Of a stretch of 64,000 bases of DNA, positions 8,325-17,331 are shown piece after piece. Positions within the stretch are counted from its first letter, which is position 1. Every line of letters begins with the position of its first letter. Source of the stretch: Grimontia kaedaensis (lineage in GTDB: Bacteria; Pseudomonadota; Gammaproteobacteria; Enterobacterales; Vibrionaceae). The position numbers were made by a program, and so were the translations under genes. The stretch lies in contig NZ_CP082275.1 of the NCBI RefSeq assembly GCF_023746615.1, forward strand, positions 2,728,001 to 2,792,000, given 5' to 3'. The notes under the pieces are model-generated. The model ran no database searches and had not been told where the DNA came from. It saw only the letters and a program-made list of their open reading frames with translations.

Positions 8325-9570
8325 AGTGCCCGCACAACGCATTGATAATTCGCTTATTGACCGCAACGCCGTGAAAACCATGCTGGAAAGACGTATCCCC
8401 GACCACACGTTGGAGCAGCCGTTTTACAACAGCGAAGCCTTGTTCCAGATAGATATGGAAGAGATCTTCCACAAAGAATGGATTTTCGCTGGCATGAGTT
8501 GTGAGCTGCCAAAACGCGGCAGCTACATCACGGTCGATATTGGTCTGAGCCCTGTCGTCATCCTGCGCGATAACAAAGATGAAATCCGTGCTTTCCATAA
8601 TACCTGTCGTCACCGCGGCTCGAAGATCTGTCTGGCCGATAAAGGCAAAACGCCAAAACTCGTCTGTCCTTATCACCAATGGGCTTACGATTTGGATGGT
8701 TCACTGGTCTACAACGGCCAGGATATGGATGAGAGCTTTGATCGATCCACCCATGGATTGGCGTCTGTTCATTGTCAGGTTGCTGGCGGCTATATCTTTG
8801 TTTGTCTTGCCGAAACAGCGCCGCCCATCGAAGACTTCGTGAAAGATATGGAGTACTACCTAGAGCCACACGATCTCTACAATGCAAAAGTCGCGGTACA
8901 GAGCGAAATCATTGAGAAAGCTAACTGGAAACTTGTGGTGGAAAACAACCGCGAATGCTACCACTGCGATAACTCCCACCCTGAGCTTCTGAACTCCTTG
9001 TTAGAATGGGACGACAATAATGATCCCCGCGCCACACCGGAATTTATCGCACTGGTTGAGAAACAACAGACCTTCTGGACTGATATGGACATCCCGTACC
9101 AATACCAAATGCGTTACGACAACCGTAACCGCATTGTCCGTACCCCACTGAAGGAAGGAACACATTCAATGACGATGGATGGCCAGGCCGCCAGCAAAAA
9201 GCTCCTCGGACGTATTACCTCACCAGATCTTGGCGCCCTACGTATTCTTCACCTGCCAAATTCTTGGAACCATGGCATGGGCGATCATCACATCGCGTTT
9301 CAGATCCTGCCAATCAGCCCACAGGAAACCAAAGTGATCACCCGCTGGTTGGTGCACAAAGATGCTGTCGAAGGCGTCGATTATGACCCTGAAAACCTTC
9401 GCCATGTCTGGGATGCGACCAATGCGCAGGACAGAACCTTGTCTGAAAATAACCAGCTGGGCGTAAATTCCATGGGCTATCAACCGGGTCCCTATTCCAA
9501 AACCTATGAGTTCGGAGTGATCAACTTCGTCAATTGGTACTGCGAGCGCATGAAAGAAAATCTGGGTTAG
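8317..9570 (+). CDS. gbcA: Glycine betaine monooxygenase, Rieske oxygenase subunit GbcA
   Basis: The 417-residue protein has the Rieske [2Fe-2S] ligands Cys97, His99, Cys117 and His120 (CRHRG ... CPYHQW) and a mononuclear iron site in NRECYHCDNSHPEL (His216, His221). This matches the GbcA/BmoA group, which removes one methyl of glycine betaine as formaldehyde to yield dimethylglycine, using electrons from GbcB. It acts in the cytoplasm. GGGAAAGAAG precedes the ATG. The reductase gene follows 133 bases later. Related Rieske demethylases act on stachydrine or carnitine, so the substrate is likely but not proven. No dimethylglycine or sarcosine genes lie nearby in the window. Confidence 0.88.
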   Translation: MTKVPAQRIDNSLIDRNAVKTMLERRIPDHTLEQPFYNSEALFQIDMEEIFHKEWIFAGMSCELPKRGSYITVDIGLSPVVILRDNKDEIRAFHNTCRHRGSKICLADKGKTPKLVCPYHQWAYDLDGSLVYNGQDMDESFDRSTHGLASVHCQVAGGYIFVCLAETAPPIEDFVKDMEYYLEPHDLYNAKVAVQSEIIEKANWKLVVENNRECYHCDNSHPELLNSLLEWDDNNDPRATPEFIALVEKQQTFWTDMDIPYQYQMRYDNRNRIVRTPLKEGTHSMTMDGQAASKKLLGRITSPDLGALRILHLPNSWNHGMGDHHIAFQILPISPQETKVITRWLVHKDAVEGVDYDPENLRHVWDATNAQDRTLSENNQLGVNSMGYQPGPYSKTYEFGVINFVNWYCERMKENLG

Positions 9571-9592
9571 AACCAGTGGCAAATTGTGGGTA

Positions 9593-9652
9593 ATTCAGGG
9601 TGGTGCATTCAGGTATGAGTATGTCGTGCCTGTGTAATCTGAAACCCTGAAT
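9593..9652. repeat. Inverted repeat between gbcA and gbcB
   Basis: ATTCAGGGT (9593-9601) pairs with ACCCTGAAT (9644-9652). The 42-base interior can fold further. There is no T-tract, so an mRNA-processing or stability hairpin is more likely than a terminator. Confidence 0.45.
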
Positions 9653-9703
9653 CCACCCCAAAATCGCTGCAGGAAACCGCGAAAAATCTTAGGGAAAATC
9701 ACT

Positions 9704-10819
9704 ATGAACGAACTGGAACCCTTACCCGAAGACAGCCTGAACCCGGTTAATACCCAGACATGGGCAAATGGACGTCACGTCGTGCGCTGCGTTAAGGTGA
9801 TTCAGGAAACACATGATGTAAAAACCTTCTGCTTTATGAGCCAGACACCCATCATGTTTTTCTTCAAGCCAGGCCAGTTTGTGACCTTGGAGCTGGAGAT
9901 TGGTGGCGAGCAGATCATGCGCAGCTATACAATGTCGTCCTCCCCTTCAGTTCCGTACAGCTTTTCAATTACGGTGAAACGGGTCAAAAATGGGTTGGTC
10001 TCTAACTGGCTTCACGACAACCTTCGGGTAGAAGATGAGATTGCCGTTCATGGCCCTGTAGGCAATTTCAACTGCATCGATTTCTCTACCGACAAAGCGC
10101 TATTCCTCTCTGGCGGCGTTGGCATTACGCCCGTCATGTCAATGGCAAGGTGGTGGTACGACACCAACAGTTTGGTCGACATGAAATTTGTCCATAGCGC
10201 TCAAACTCCAAAAGACATCATCTTCAAGAAAGAGCTCGAACTGATAGCGTCACGCATCGACAATTTCGAGCTCAGTATCATCTGTGAACGCTACGACATC
10301 GGCGAGAGCTGGCACGGCTATCGCGGCTTTCTGACCCAGGAAATACTCGAACTCATCGCTCCGGATGTTCTTCAGCGCGAAGTCTACTGTTGTGGCCCCG
10401 AGCCTTACATGAGAGCCGTGCGTGCCATGCTTAAAGACATCGGCTACGACATGTCGCGTTACCATGAAGAAAGCTTCGGTGAGACACCACCGGAAGCCAT
10501 TGAAGATGCAGAGGAGTCTGCAGAACTGGCACAAATTGCGGATGAGCAGCCACAAGCTGGATTCTGCGTGGAATTTATTGATGAAGGCATGTCTGTCACG
10601 GTGACCGAAAACGAAACCGTGCATGCTGCCAGTACCAAGCTGGGCGTACAAATTCCCAAAGCATGCGGCATGGGGATCTGCGGTTCGTGCAAAGTGAGGT
10701 TACTGTCAGGGAATGTCAATATGGAGCACAACGGCGGGATCAGCGACGAAGAAATTGAAGAAGGCTACATCCTCAGCTGTTGTAGCAAGCCTCTTGATGA
10801 TGTGTCGATTGAGACCTGA
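9704..10819 (+). CDS. gbcB: Glycine betaine monooxygenase, reductase subunit GbcB
   Basis: The 371-residue flavin-iron-sulfur reductase has, in order: an FAD domain with RSYTMSSS; an NAD(P)H domain with LSGGVGITPVMSMA and YCCGPEPYMRAV; an acidic linker (about 255-270, EDAEESAE); and a C-terminal plant-type [2Fe-2S] ferredoxin domain with Cys321, Cys326, Cys329 and Cys359. It passes electrons from NAD(P)H to the Rieske centre of GbcA. AGGG lies upstream of the ATG. It is the last gene of the operon, with a strong terminator 30 bases behind it. The order FNR domain then ferredoxin is the usual one for this family. Confidence 0.88.
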   Translation: MNELEPLPEDSLNPVNTQTWANGRHVVRCVKVIQETHDVKTFCFMSQTPIMFFFKPGQFVTLELEIGGEQIMRSYTMSSSPSVPYSFSITVKRVKNGLVSNWLHDNLRVEDEIAVHGPVGNFNCIDFSTDKALFLSGGVGITPVMSMARWWYDTNSLVDMKFVHSAQTPKDIIFKKELELIASRIDNFELSIICERYDIGESWHGYRGFLTQEILELIAPDVLQREVYCCGPEPYMRAVRAMLKDIGYDMSRYHEESFGETPPEAIEDAEESAELAQIADEQPQAGFCVEFIDEGMSVTVTENETVHAASTKLGVQIPKACGMGICGSCKVRLLSGNVNMEHNGGISDEEIEEGYILSCCSKPLDDVSIET

Positions 10820-10848
10820 ACCCCCAATATCCCGCCAACTGATTGATA

Positions 10849-10883
10849 CCAAAGAAGCTCCTTTACGGAGCTTCTTTGGTTTT
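10849..10883 (+). terminator. Terminator of the gbc operon
   Basis: A 13-bp perfect stem (CCAAAGAAGCTCC / GGAGCTTCTTTGG) with a 5-base loop is followed by TTTT. Confidence 0.92.
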
Positions 10884-11069
10884 ATCACCATTCGTACAAG
10901 ATTTCAGACACAAAGCCTGCCTAACACAACCATTACCGAACGCTAACAAAACTCAGCGGGTTATGAACCAAAGTGAACTTACCAAGACGCCATATTGACG
11001 AGGTGGCTTGGAACAACTGCTGCAGCAAACACCCAATTAATAACTCCAATGGAAATAGGAGATAGAAAA

Positions 11070-11210
11070 ATGACTATGTTCAAAACACTGATGTTAACCT
11101 TCGCAGTATTTTTCTCAGGCCTTGCACTCGCCAGCGACACCGCGACTGACTGCTCGGAAGGTTCTGAAACCCCAGAGTGTCAGATAAAGGATGACAGCAG
11201 CACTAACTGA
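11070..11210 (+). CDS. Small secreted peptide, 46 residues
   Basis: ATG 11070 is preceded by AGGAGAT at 7 bases. A signal peptide (MTMFKTLMLTFAVF ... ALA) is predicted to be cut at about residue 21. That leaves a 25-residue acidic peptide with two cysteines (DC ... EC) that could form one disulfide. No family was recognised. It is a single gene between the gbc terminator and a bidirectional terminator. The tidy signal peptide and ribosome site make it likely to be real. Confidence 0.65.
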   Translation: MTMFKTLMLTFAVFFSGLALASDTATDCSEGSETPECQIKDDSSTN

Positions 11211-11285
11211 TCGTGCTGGGCAGCGCTGTGAATTCTGCTTGTTTCCCTTAGCGCTGACATATCCTGAAAAATGACACGCCAAAAG

Positions 11286-11315
11286 AAAGGCCAGTGATCA
11301 CTCACTGGCCTTTTT
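11286..11315. terminator. Bidirectional terminator
   Basis: A 12-bp perfect stem (AAAGGCCAGTGA / TCACTGGCCTTT) has a 4-base loop, with A-run before and T-run after. It serves the small peptide gene on plus and focA on minus. Confidence 0.92.
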
Positions 11316-11329
11316 GACTTCTTCTCTTC

Positions 11330-12172
11330 TTAATCGCGCAGGTAAATCATCCAATACCACATGCCAACAAACAGGCCACCGCCTATGATGTTACCCAAGG
11401 TCACTGGCACCAGGTTGTTGATGAAGAAATTGGTAAAGGTCAGATCCGCAAAGTCTGCCACGTTCATGCCTGTTATCGCCCAGAAAGACTCAGGCGCGAA
11501 GTACTTGATACCAATAGCCATCGGCACTTGAAACATGTTCGCAATGCAGTGCTCAAAACCTGCCGACACAAACATGGCCACCGGCAGAATCATCACCAGA
11601 ATCTTGTCAGTCAGAGTACGGCCTGAGTAGGTCATCCATACCGCAATGCACACCAGCACGTTACACATAATGCCGAGTGCCACAGCCTGGAAAAAGCCAT
11701 GGTGCAATTTGTGCTGCGCGATGTTCATGGCGTTAATGCCCACCTGTCCGTTGCCGAACATGTATTGCTGAGCGATCAACATACAGATCACCAGCAGAAT
11801 CGCACCAATCAGGTTGCCGCCGTAAACCACCAGCCAGTTCTTAAACAACGCGCCCCAGGTAATCTTACCACTGGCTCGCGCCACCAAAGTGAGTACCGAA
11901 CTCGTGAATAGCTCGCCACCGGTAATGATCACCAGGATTAAACCCAGACTGAATGCCAGACCACCAACAAAGCGTGTCATACCCCAAGGCATGTCACCGG
12001 CACCTGTGGTTACTGTTGTATAGAAAATGAATGCAATACCGATATGAATACCGGCGGATATCGCCAGAAGGAACGATTTGAAAGGGTCTTTGGTTGCTTT
12101 CGCTACACCAATTTCTGCAGCACGCTCCGCGATCTGCGGCGGTGGCAGAGAGTCAAACTGAGTAAAGTTCAT
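11330..12172 (-). CDS. focA: FocA-type formate/nitrite channel
   Basis: The 280-residue, six-span membrane protein belongs to the formate-nitrite transporter family. The N-terminus has the AERAAEIGVAKATKDP segment seen in FocA. GFEHCIANMF carries the pore histidine, and the repeat-loop segments ITGGELFTSS and SGRTLTD are also conserved. FocA pentamers move formate across the inner membrane. I chose ATG 12172 because the longer GTG start has no ribosome site; the site for the ATG is itself weak. No pflB was seen next to it, unlike in E. coli, so nitrite or another small acid cannot be ruled out. Confidence 0.85.
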   Translation of the reverse strand: MNFTQFDSLPPPQIAERAAEIGVAKATKDPFKSFLLAISAGIHIGIAFIFYTTVTTGAGDMPWGMTRFVGGLAFSLGLILVIITGGELFTSSVLTLVARASGKITWGALFKNWLVVYGGNLIGAILLVICMLIAQQYMFGNGQVGINAMNIAQHKLHHGFFQAVALGIMCNVLVCIAVWMTYSGRTLTDKILVMILPVAMFVSAGFEHCIANMFQVPMAIGIKYFAPESFWAITGMNVADFADLTFTNFFINNLVPVTLGNIIGGGLFVGMWYWMIYLRD

Positions 12173-12184
12173 GGTTAATAGCAC

Positions 12185-12543
12185 TTAGTGTGAACAGGGA
12201 GGGCGCGGATAATCTCTCCATTTACTTACTTTTTCAAGGGGAAATTTATATCTCACATTTAATGCACAAAATGTCCAGATAACGTTCAAGAAGATAGTGT
12301 CAAAACCTTTGTTGGCGTAGCCTGAACCCTAAAGTGAATTTTTGAGTTAATTCGCAATAAGTCTCTTGGGCGATGAAATCATCACAAAGACGTAACACAA
12401 TTCACTTTCAGGATTTCTATAACCGATAATTTTGTAGGTAAAAGTAGGGTTGTCTGCAAATATCACCCTGAATTTTAATGGTTTGCCATCATCTTTAGGC
12501 AGTTAGGTCTTTTGGCCACAGTGGACAGGGAGAGAGTCAGTCT
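12185..12543. other. Divergent promoter region, focA / ABC operon
   Basis: This is 359 bases without an ORF. It contains an imperfect inverted repeat, CCTAAAGTGAATT (12328-12340) and AATTCACTTTCAGG (12399-12412). The repeat could be a regulator site or the foot of a hairpin. No other signal was recognised. Confidence 0.5.
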
Positions 12544-13569
12544 GTGTTAGCGTATTTATTGCGACGGTTATTGCTCGTCGTTCCCACATTTCTTGGCATC
12601 ACATTAGTGATCTTTGCCATCACCCGATTTGTGCCGGGTGGGCCCGTTGAGCGCATGCTCGCCCAATCCAAGTTTATGGAGGAAGGATCGGCGCAAACCC
12701 AGAGCTTTCAGGACAACTCCTCGCTGGATGAATATCAGCTGGAAGAGCTGAACGCCTTCTATGGCCTCGACAAACCTGTGATGGAAGCATATTGGGAGTG
12801 GCTGAACCGCCTCTTGGTGCTGGACTTTGGTGAATCTACCCGCTACTACGAACCTGTGCTGGATATGATTATCGAGCGGCTTCCTGTCTCCATGTTCTAT
12901 GGCGGCATGACTTTCCTGATTGCCTATTTGGTCTCTATCCCTCTCGGCTACTACAAGGCCGTTAAGCACAATACTGCCTTTGATAACGCCTCTTCCGTGC
13001 TGATCTTTGTGGGTTATGCCCTTCCGGGTTATGTGGTCGGCATCCTACTATTGAGTGTCTTCTCCTTCCATCTCGACTGGTTCCCCATGGGTGGATTTAC
13101 CTCTGATGACTTTGACGATTTAGAGTCCAAAGGTGAGATGATCAAAGACGTGCTCTGGCATGCCGTGCTGCCACTAATTTGTTACATCATCGGTGATTTC
13201 GCCACCCTGACCATCACCATGAAGAACAACCTGATGGAAAACCTCTCCGCCGATTACATCCGTACCGCCATAGCTAAAGGTCTGCCATTTAAAGACGCGG
13301 TGCGTAAACACGCGATGCAGAACAGTTTGATTCCCCTGGCGAGCCATTTCGGTAACTCGCTGTTGTTCTTCCTGACTGGCTCCTTCCTGATCGAAGTGGT
13401 GTTCAACATCGACGGCATTGGCCTGCTTGGCTATGAAGCCATTATGGAAAGGGATTATCCGGTGGTGATGGCCATTGTGGCACTGAACGCCGCTATGCTG
13501 CTGGTGGGTAACATCGTTTCAGATATCTGTGTGGCACTTGTGGATCCACGAGTAAGGTTTGGTGAATGA
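12544..13569 (+). CDS. yejB: Peptide ABC transporter permease, YejB-like
   Basis: The 341-residue inner-membrane protein starts at GTG with GGGAGAG upstream at a long spacing. The N-terminus MLAYLLRRLL and the RFVPGGPVERML segment are typical of YejB/DppB-type permeases. About six spans follow, with the cytoplasmic coupling loop SADYIRTAIAKGLPF. It pairs with the next gene to form the channel of a family-5 peptide importer. The next gene starts inside its stop codon (ATGA), so the two are translationally coupled. In E. coli the yej system imports peptides including microcin C. Confidence 0.85.
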   Translation: MLAYLLRRLLLVVPTFLGITLVIFAITRFVPGGPVERMLAQSKFMEEGSAQTQSFQDNSSLDEYQLEELNAFYGLDKPVMEAYWEWLNRLLVLDFGESTRYYEPVLDMIIERLPVSMFYGGMTFLIAYLVSIPLGYYKAVKHNTAFDNASSVLIFVGYALPGYVVGILLLSVFSFHLDWFPMGGFTSDDFDDLESKGEMIKDVLWHAVLPLICYIIGDFATLTITMKNNLMENLSADYIRTAIAKGLPFKDAVRKHAMQNSLIPLASHFGNSLLFFLTGSFLIEVVFNIDGIGLLGYEAIMERDYPVVMAIVALNAAMLLVGNIVSDICVALVDPRVRFGE

Positions 13570-14615
13570 TGATGACTCTCAGCCCACTGACGCAAAAGAA
13601 GATCAAACGCTTCAAGGAAATCAAACCGGGTTATTGGTCTTTCATTGTCCTCTCTACCCTATTGCTGCTCTCCCTGTTTGCCGAGTTTTTCATTAACAGT
13701 AAAGCCCTGATGGTGCGCTATAACGGCGAGCTGTTCTTCCCTGTGGTGAGCGATGTTCGCCTCGGCACCGAGTTTGGACAGGATTACCAAAGCGAAGCAA
13801 AATACCGCGAGCTTCAAGCGCTGTTTGAGGAAGAAGACAAAGGCAACTTCGTGATCATGCCTTTGGTGCCTTGGAACCCGTATGAGCAGGATTTTATCGA
13901 GGGAGAATTCCCACCTTACGCACCAAGCATTGAATCACAGCACTACCTTGGCACCGATGTCATTGGCCGCGACGTACTGGCGCGCTTATTCTATGGATTC
14001 CGCATCGCCATGATGTACGCCCTCACCACCATGACCATCTGTTTTGCGATTGGTACCGTGATTGGCTGTGCCATGGGCTTTTTCGGTGGCAAATTCGACC
14101 TTATCAGCCAGCGCTTTATTGAAGTCTGGTCGATGATCCCCTTCCTCTACGTCATCATGATATTGGTCTCTATCACCAAACCCACCTTTACCCTCTTTGT
14201 CGCCATCAACGTCATATTCGGCTGGATGGGGATAACCTGGTACATGCGGACCATGACCTACAAAGAATCCGCACGGGAATACGTGATGGCCGCGAGAGCA
14301 CTTGGCGCATCTACTACACGTATTCTGCTAAAACATATTCTGCCTAACACCATGGTCATGGTGATCACACTGGCACCCTTTACCATTGTGGCGAACATTA
14401 CCGCGCTGACGGCTCTGGATTACCTTGGCCTTGGCCTTGCGCCACCAACACCGAGCTGGGGCGAGCTGCTACAGCAAGGTAAATCGAATCTCGACAGTCC
14501 ATGGATTGTTACCTCAGTGGTCACCGCCACTGTGCTGGTGCTGACCATGGTGACCTTTATTGGTGATGCGGTTCGCGCTGCATTCGACCCGAAAAAATTC
14601 ACCCGTTATGTCTGA
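13566..14615 (+). CDS. yejE: Peptide ABC transporter permease, YejE-like
   Basis: The 349-residue second permease overlaps the previous gene by 4 bases. It has one N-terminal span, then a long periplasmic loop (about residues 45-125) containing FVIMPLVPWNPYEQDF and HYLGTDVIGRDVLARL, and five further spans. The EAA coupling loop is REYVMAARALGAS. The long loop with GTD..GRD is the mark of the DppC/YejE group. It is the dimer partner of the YejB-like protein. Confidence 0.87.
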   Translation: MMMTLSPLTQKKIKRFKEIKPGYWSFIVLSTLLLLSLFAEFFINSKALMVRYNGELFFPVVSDVRLGTEFGQDYQSEAKYRELQALFEEEDKGNFVIMPLVPWNPYEQDFIEGEFPPYAPSIESQHYLGTDVIGRDVLARLFYGFRIAMMYALTTMTICFAIGTVIGCAMGFFGGKFDLISQRFIEVWSMIPFLYVIMILVSITKPTFTLFVAINVIFGWMGITWYMRTMTYKESAREYVMAARALGASTTRILLKHILPNTMVMVITLAPFTIVANITALTALDYLGLGLAPPTPSWGELLQQGKSNLDSPWIVTSVVTATVLVLTMVTFIGDAVRAAFDPKKFTRYV

Positions 14616-14628
14616 CAAGGAAGTGACC

Positions 14629-16455
14629 ATGTTTAAATTGACCACACTCGCCGCTTTAAGCGCACTCGCTTTCACCGCGCAAGCCGCCGAACTTCCTGCC
14701 AACCTTGACTGGCAGACAAACTGGGACGATCCGGTATTTGCGTCTGACAAAGCCAAGCGTGGCGGGACATTGCGTACTCACCTCGCCAGCTTCCCTCTCA
14801 CGCTTCGCACCGTGGGGCCAGATTCAAACTCAGGCTTACGCGCTTACTTCCTTGATGAAGTACCGGGACTCGTCACGCGCCACCCTGACACCTTGAACTG
14901 GATACCTGACATTGCCACCGAATGGGCATTTGCTGGCGACAACAAAACGGTCTATTTCAAACTCAATCCAGACGCAAAGTGGAACGACGGCAAAGCCATC
15001 ACGGCAAGCGATTTCGAATTCATGCTCACGTTCTACCGTTCCAAAGACATTGTTGCGCCCTACTACAACGACTACTACACGAACACCATTGCCGATGTAG
15101 TGAAAATCGACGACCACACGCTTGCCGTTAGTACTGTGGAAGAGAAAAACCAGGAAGAGTTAATGCTGACAGTCGGTGGTTTGAACCCCAAGCCATCGCA
15201 CTTTTTCAGCCGAGGGAAAGACAAAAACGGCGACGGCATGGACGACAACTATGTCCGTAAATACAACTTCAAAGCAGAGCCGACAGCAAGCCCATACTTT
15301 GTCGACAAGATTAAGAAAGGTAAGAGCCTGACGCTGAAGCACGTCGGTGACGATTGGTGGGGTTACGAAAACAAGTACTATCAGAACCGCTATAACGTCG
15401 ACAAAATACGCTTCACAGTGATCAGAGACCAAGATCTGGCTCGCCAACACTTTGAAAAAGGCAAGCTGGATGTGTTCGAGCTGACCTTGCCAGAAGTCTG
15501 GCATGAAAAGACAGATGGCGAAGTCTACCAAAAAGGCTATGTTCATCGTTTCTGGGGCTTCAACGAAGTACCTCAAGGTGCCGGGGGATTGTGGCTCAAC
15601 ACCGCTCAGCCGTTATTGGGTGACATCAATATCCGACGCGGCATCATGCATGCTACGGACATGGACGGTTTGATTGAAAAGCTGATCCGCGGGGACTATA
15701 CCCGTAAGCCACACGCCACAGGATCAGGTAACGGAAAATACTCTTGGGAAGGAGCAACGCCACCAGCCTTCGATGCAGAGTTAGCGATTTCCCATTTCAC
15801 GAAAGCTGGCTTTGACAGCGTCGGTGGCGACGGTGTGCGCGTCAACGACAAAGGGGAGCGCCTTTCCTTTGAGTTGGTCTACCCATATCCATCCTGGACA
15901 CCACGCATGGCTTATCTCAAAGAGCAGGCGAAGCTGGCTGGCCTCGATTTCCAACTCAAACTGATTGATGGCGCTACCGGCTTCAAATACATGTCGGAGA
16001 AAAAGCACCAATTAGCCTTCATCAACATGGCTTCAAAAGAGATCCCAGGGTATTGGGAATACTTCCACTCTGATAACGCGAATAAGCCACAAACTAATAA
16101 CTTCAATAACTTCAGCACACCAGAGCTGGATGAATTGATCACCCAATACCGCTCAGAGTTTGACCTGACCAAAAAACAGCAACTGGCTCATGAAATCCAA
16201 CGCATTATCCAAGATGCGTCTGTCGTCGTGCCAAGCTACATCCTGCCTTGGAGTCGTCAGGGCTACTGGCGCTGGATGCAGTACCCAGAAAACCCGATGC
16301 AGAAAAGAATGGATTACCTGTTCACCGTTGGCCGAATTTATGGCTTGAGCACCTTCTGGATTGATACAGATGTGAAAAAAGAAACGCTCAAAGCCATGGA
16401 CGAAGGCAAAGCATTTGAGCCCGTGACAGTGATTGACGATCGCTACAAGCGATAA
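14629..16455 (+). CDS. yejA: Peptide-binding protein, family 5, YejA-like
   Basis: The 608-residue periplasmic solute-binding protein starts at ATG 14629, preceded by AAGGAAG; an in-frame upstream ATG lies within yejE and is unlikely. A signal peptide covers residues 1-19 and ends TAQA. The SBP_bac_5 core contains DAKWNDGKAITASDF near residue 115, a long family-specific middle with GDDWWGYENKYYQNRYN, and LVYPYPSW towards the C-terminus. The length is close to E. coli YejA (604). It delivers peptides to the YejB/YejE channel. Here it sits third in the operon, whereas yejA is first in E. coli. Confidence 0.87.
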   Translation: MFKLTTLAALSALAFTAQAAELPANLDWQTNWDDPVFASDKAKRGGTLRTHLASFPLTLRTVGPDSNSGLRAYFLDEVPGLVTRHPDTLNWIPDIATEWAFAGDNKTVYFKLNPDAKWNDGKAITASDFEFMLTFYRSKDIVAPYYNDYYTNTIADVVKIDDHTLAVSTVEEKNQEELMLTVGGLNPKPSHFFSRGKDKNGDGMDDNYVRKYNFKAEPTASPYFVDKIKKGKSLTLKHVGDDWWGYENKYYQNRYNVDKIRFTVIRDQDLARQHFEKGKLDVFELTLPEVWHEKTDGEVYQKGYVHRFWGFNEVPQGAGGLWLNTAQPLLGDINIRRGIMHATDMDGLIEKLIRGDYTRKPHATGSGNGKYSWEGATPPAFDAELAISHFTKAGFDSVGGDGVRVNDKGERLSFELVYPYPSWTPRMAYLKEQAKLAGLDFQLKLIDGATGFKYMSEKKHQLAFINMASKEIPGYWEYFHSDNANKPQTNNFNNFSTPELDELITQYRSEFDLTKKQQLAHEIQRIIQDASVVVPSYILPWSRQGYWRWMQYPENPMQKRMDYLFTVGRIYGLSTFWIDTDVKKETLKAMDEGKAFEPVTVIDDRYKR

Positions 16456-16468
16456 GGCAGGAAAGATG

Positions 16469-17329
16469 ATGGAACCGGTTCTCAGCGTCCGCGGATTAGA
16501 AACAGAATTCACCACCGATGACGGCGTGGTGAAAATCCTCCACGGCGTGAATTTCGATGTCATGGCAGGCCGAACGCTAGGTTTGGTCGGTGAATCGGGC
16601 AGTGGTAAAAGCGTGACCGCCATGTCCATCATGGGCTTGCTGCCTAAGCCTTATGGGCAGGTCACCTCTGGCGAGATCCTCTATCGCGGCACCGATTTAG
16701 TCAGCTTGCCGCCGGAAGAGATTTACCAAATGCGCGGCAACCGGATTTCGATGATTTTTCAGGATCCGATGACCGCGCTAAATCCGGTGCATTCCATTGG
16801 CAAACAGCTGACCGAAGTGCTGGCGCTCCACAACCCGGAGATGAGCAAGAAAGCGCAGCAGGCTGCCGCGCTTGAAATGCTGGAAAAAGTCAAAATTCCG
16901 CTGCCGGAAAAGCGGCTCAATGAATACCCGCATAACCTTTCCGGCGGCATGCGACAACGTGTGATGATTGCGATGGCATTGGCCTGCAGACCCGACATTC
17001 TGATCTGTGACGAGCCAACGACCGCGCTGGATGTGACGGTTCAGGCGTCGATTCTCGACCTGATGAATGACCTGCAGGAAGAAACCGGCATGGCGATGAT
17101 ATTCATCACCCACGATTTGGGCGTAGTCGCGGAAATCTGTGACGATGTGGCGGTGATGTATGGCGGAAAGATCGTTGAAAATGCTGACGTGTTTGATCTG
17201 TTTGACCACCCTCAGCACCCATATACCAAGCGCTTACTCGGCCTGATGCCGGATTTGACCACCGAACCCAAGCAGTTGATCGATATCCCTGAGATCGACC
17301 CTGCGCTGTTTCCGGAATTTCGAGGTTAA
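16469..17329 (+). CDS. Peptide ABC transporter ATPase 1 (DppD/N-half YejF-like)
   Basis: This is a 286-residue nucleotide-binding subunit. Two ATGs stand in tandem; I chose 16469 because AGGA is 6 bases upstream, whereas 16466 leaves only 3. Walker A is GESGSGKS, the signature is LSGGMRQR, Walker B is ILICDEPTTALD, and the switch His is FITHDLG. The C-terminal HPQHPYTKRLLGLMPDL is the oligopeptide-transporter tail. In E. coli, YejF carries two such domains in one chain; here they are separate genes. It powers the importer on the cytoplasmic side. Confidence 0.88.
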   Translation: MEPVLSVRGLETEFTTDDGVVKILHGVNFDVMAGRTLGLVGESGSGKSVTAMSIMGLLPKPYGQVTSGEILYRGTDLVSLPPEEIYQMRGNRISMIFQDPMTALNPVHSIGKQLTEVLALHNPEMSKKAQQAAALEMLEKVKIPLPEKRLNEYPHNLSGGMRQRVMIAMALACRPDILICDEPTTALDVTVQASILDLMNDLQEETGMAMIFITHDLGVVAEICDDVAVMYGGKIVENADVFDLFDHPQHPYTKRLLGLMPDLTTEPKQLIDIPEIDPALFPEFRG

Positions 17330-17331
17330 CC

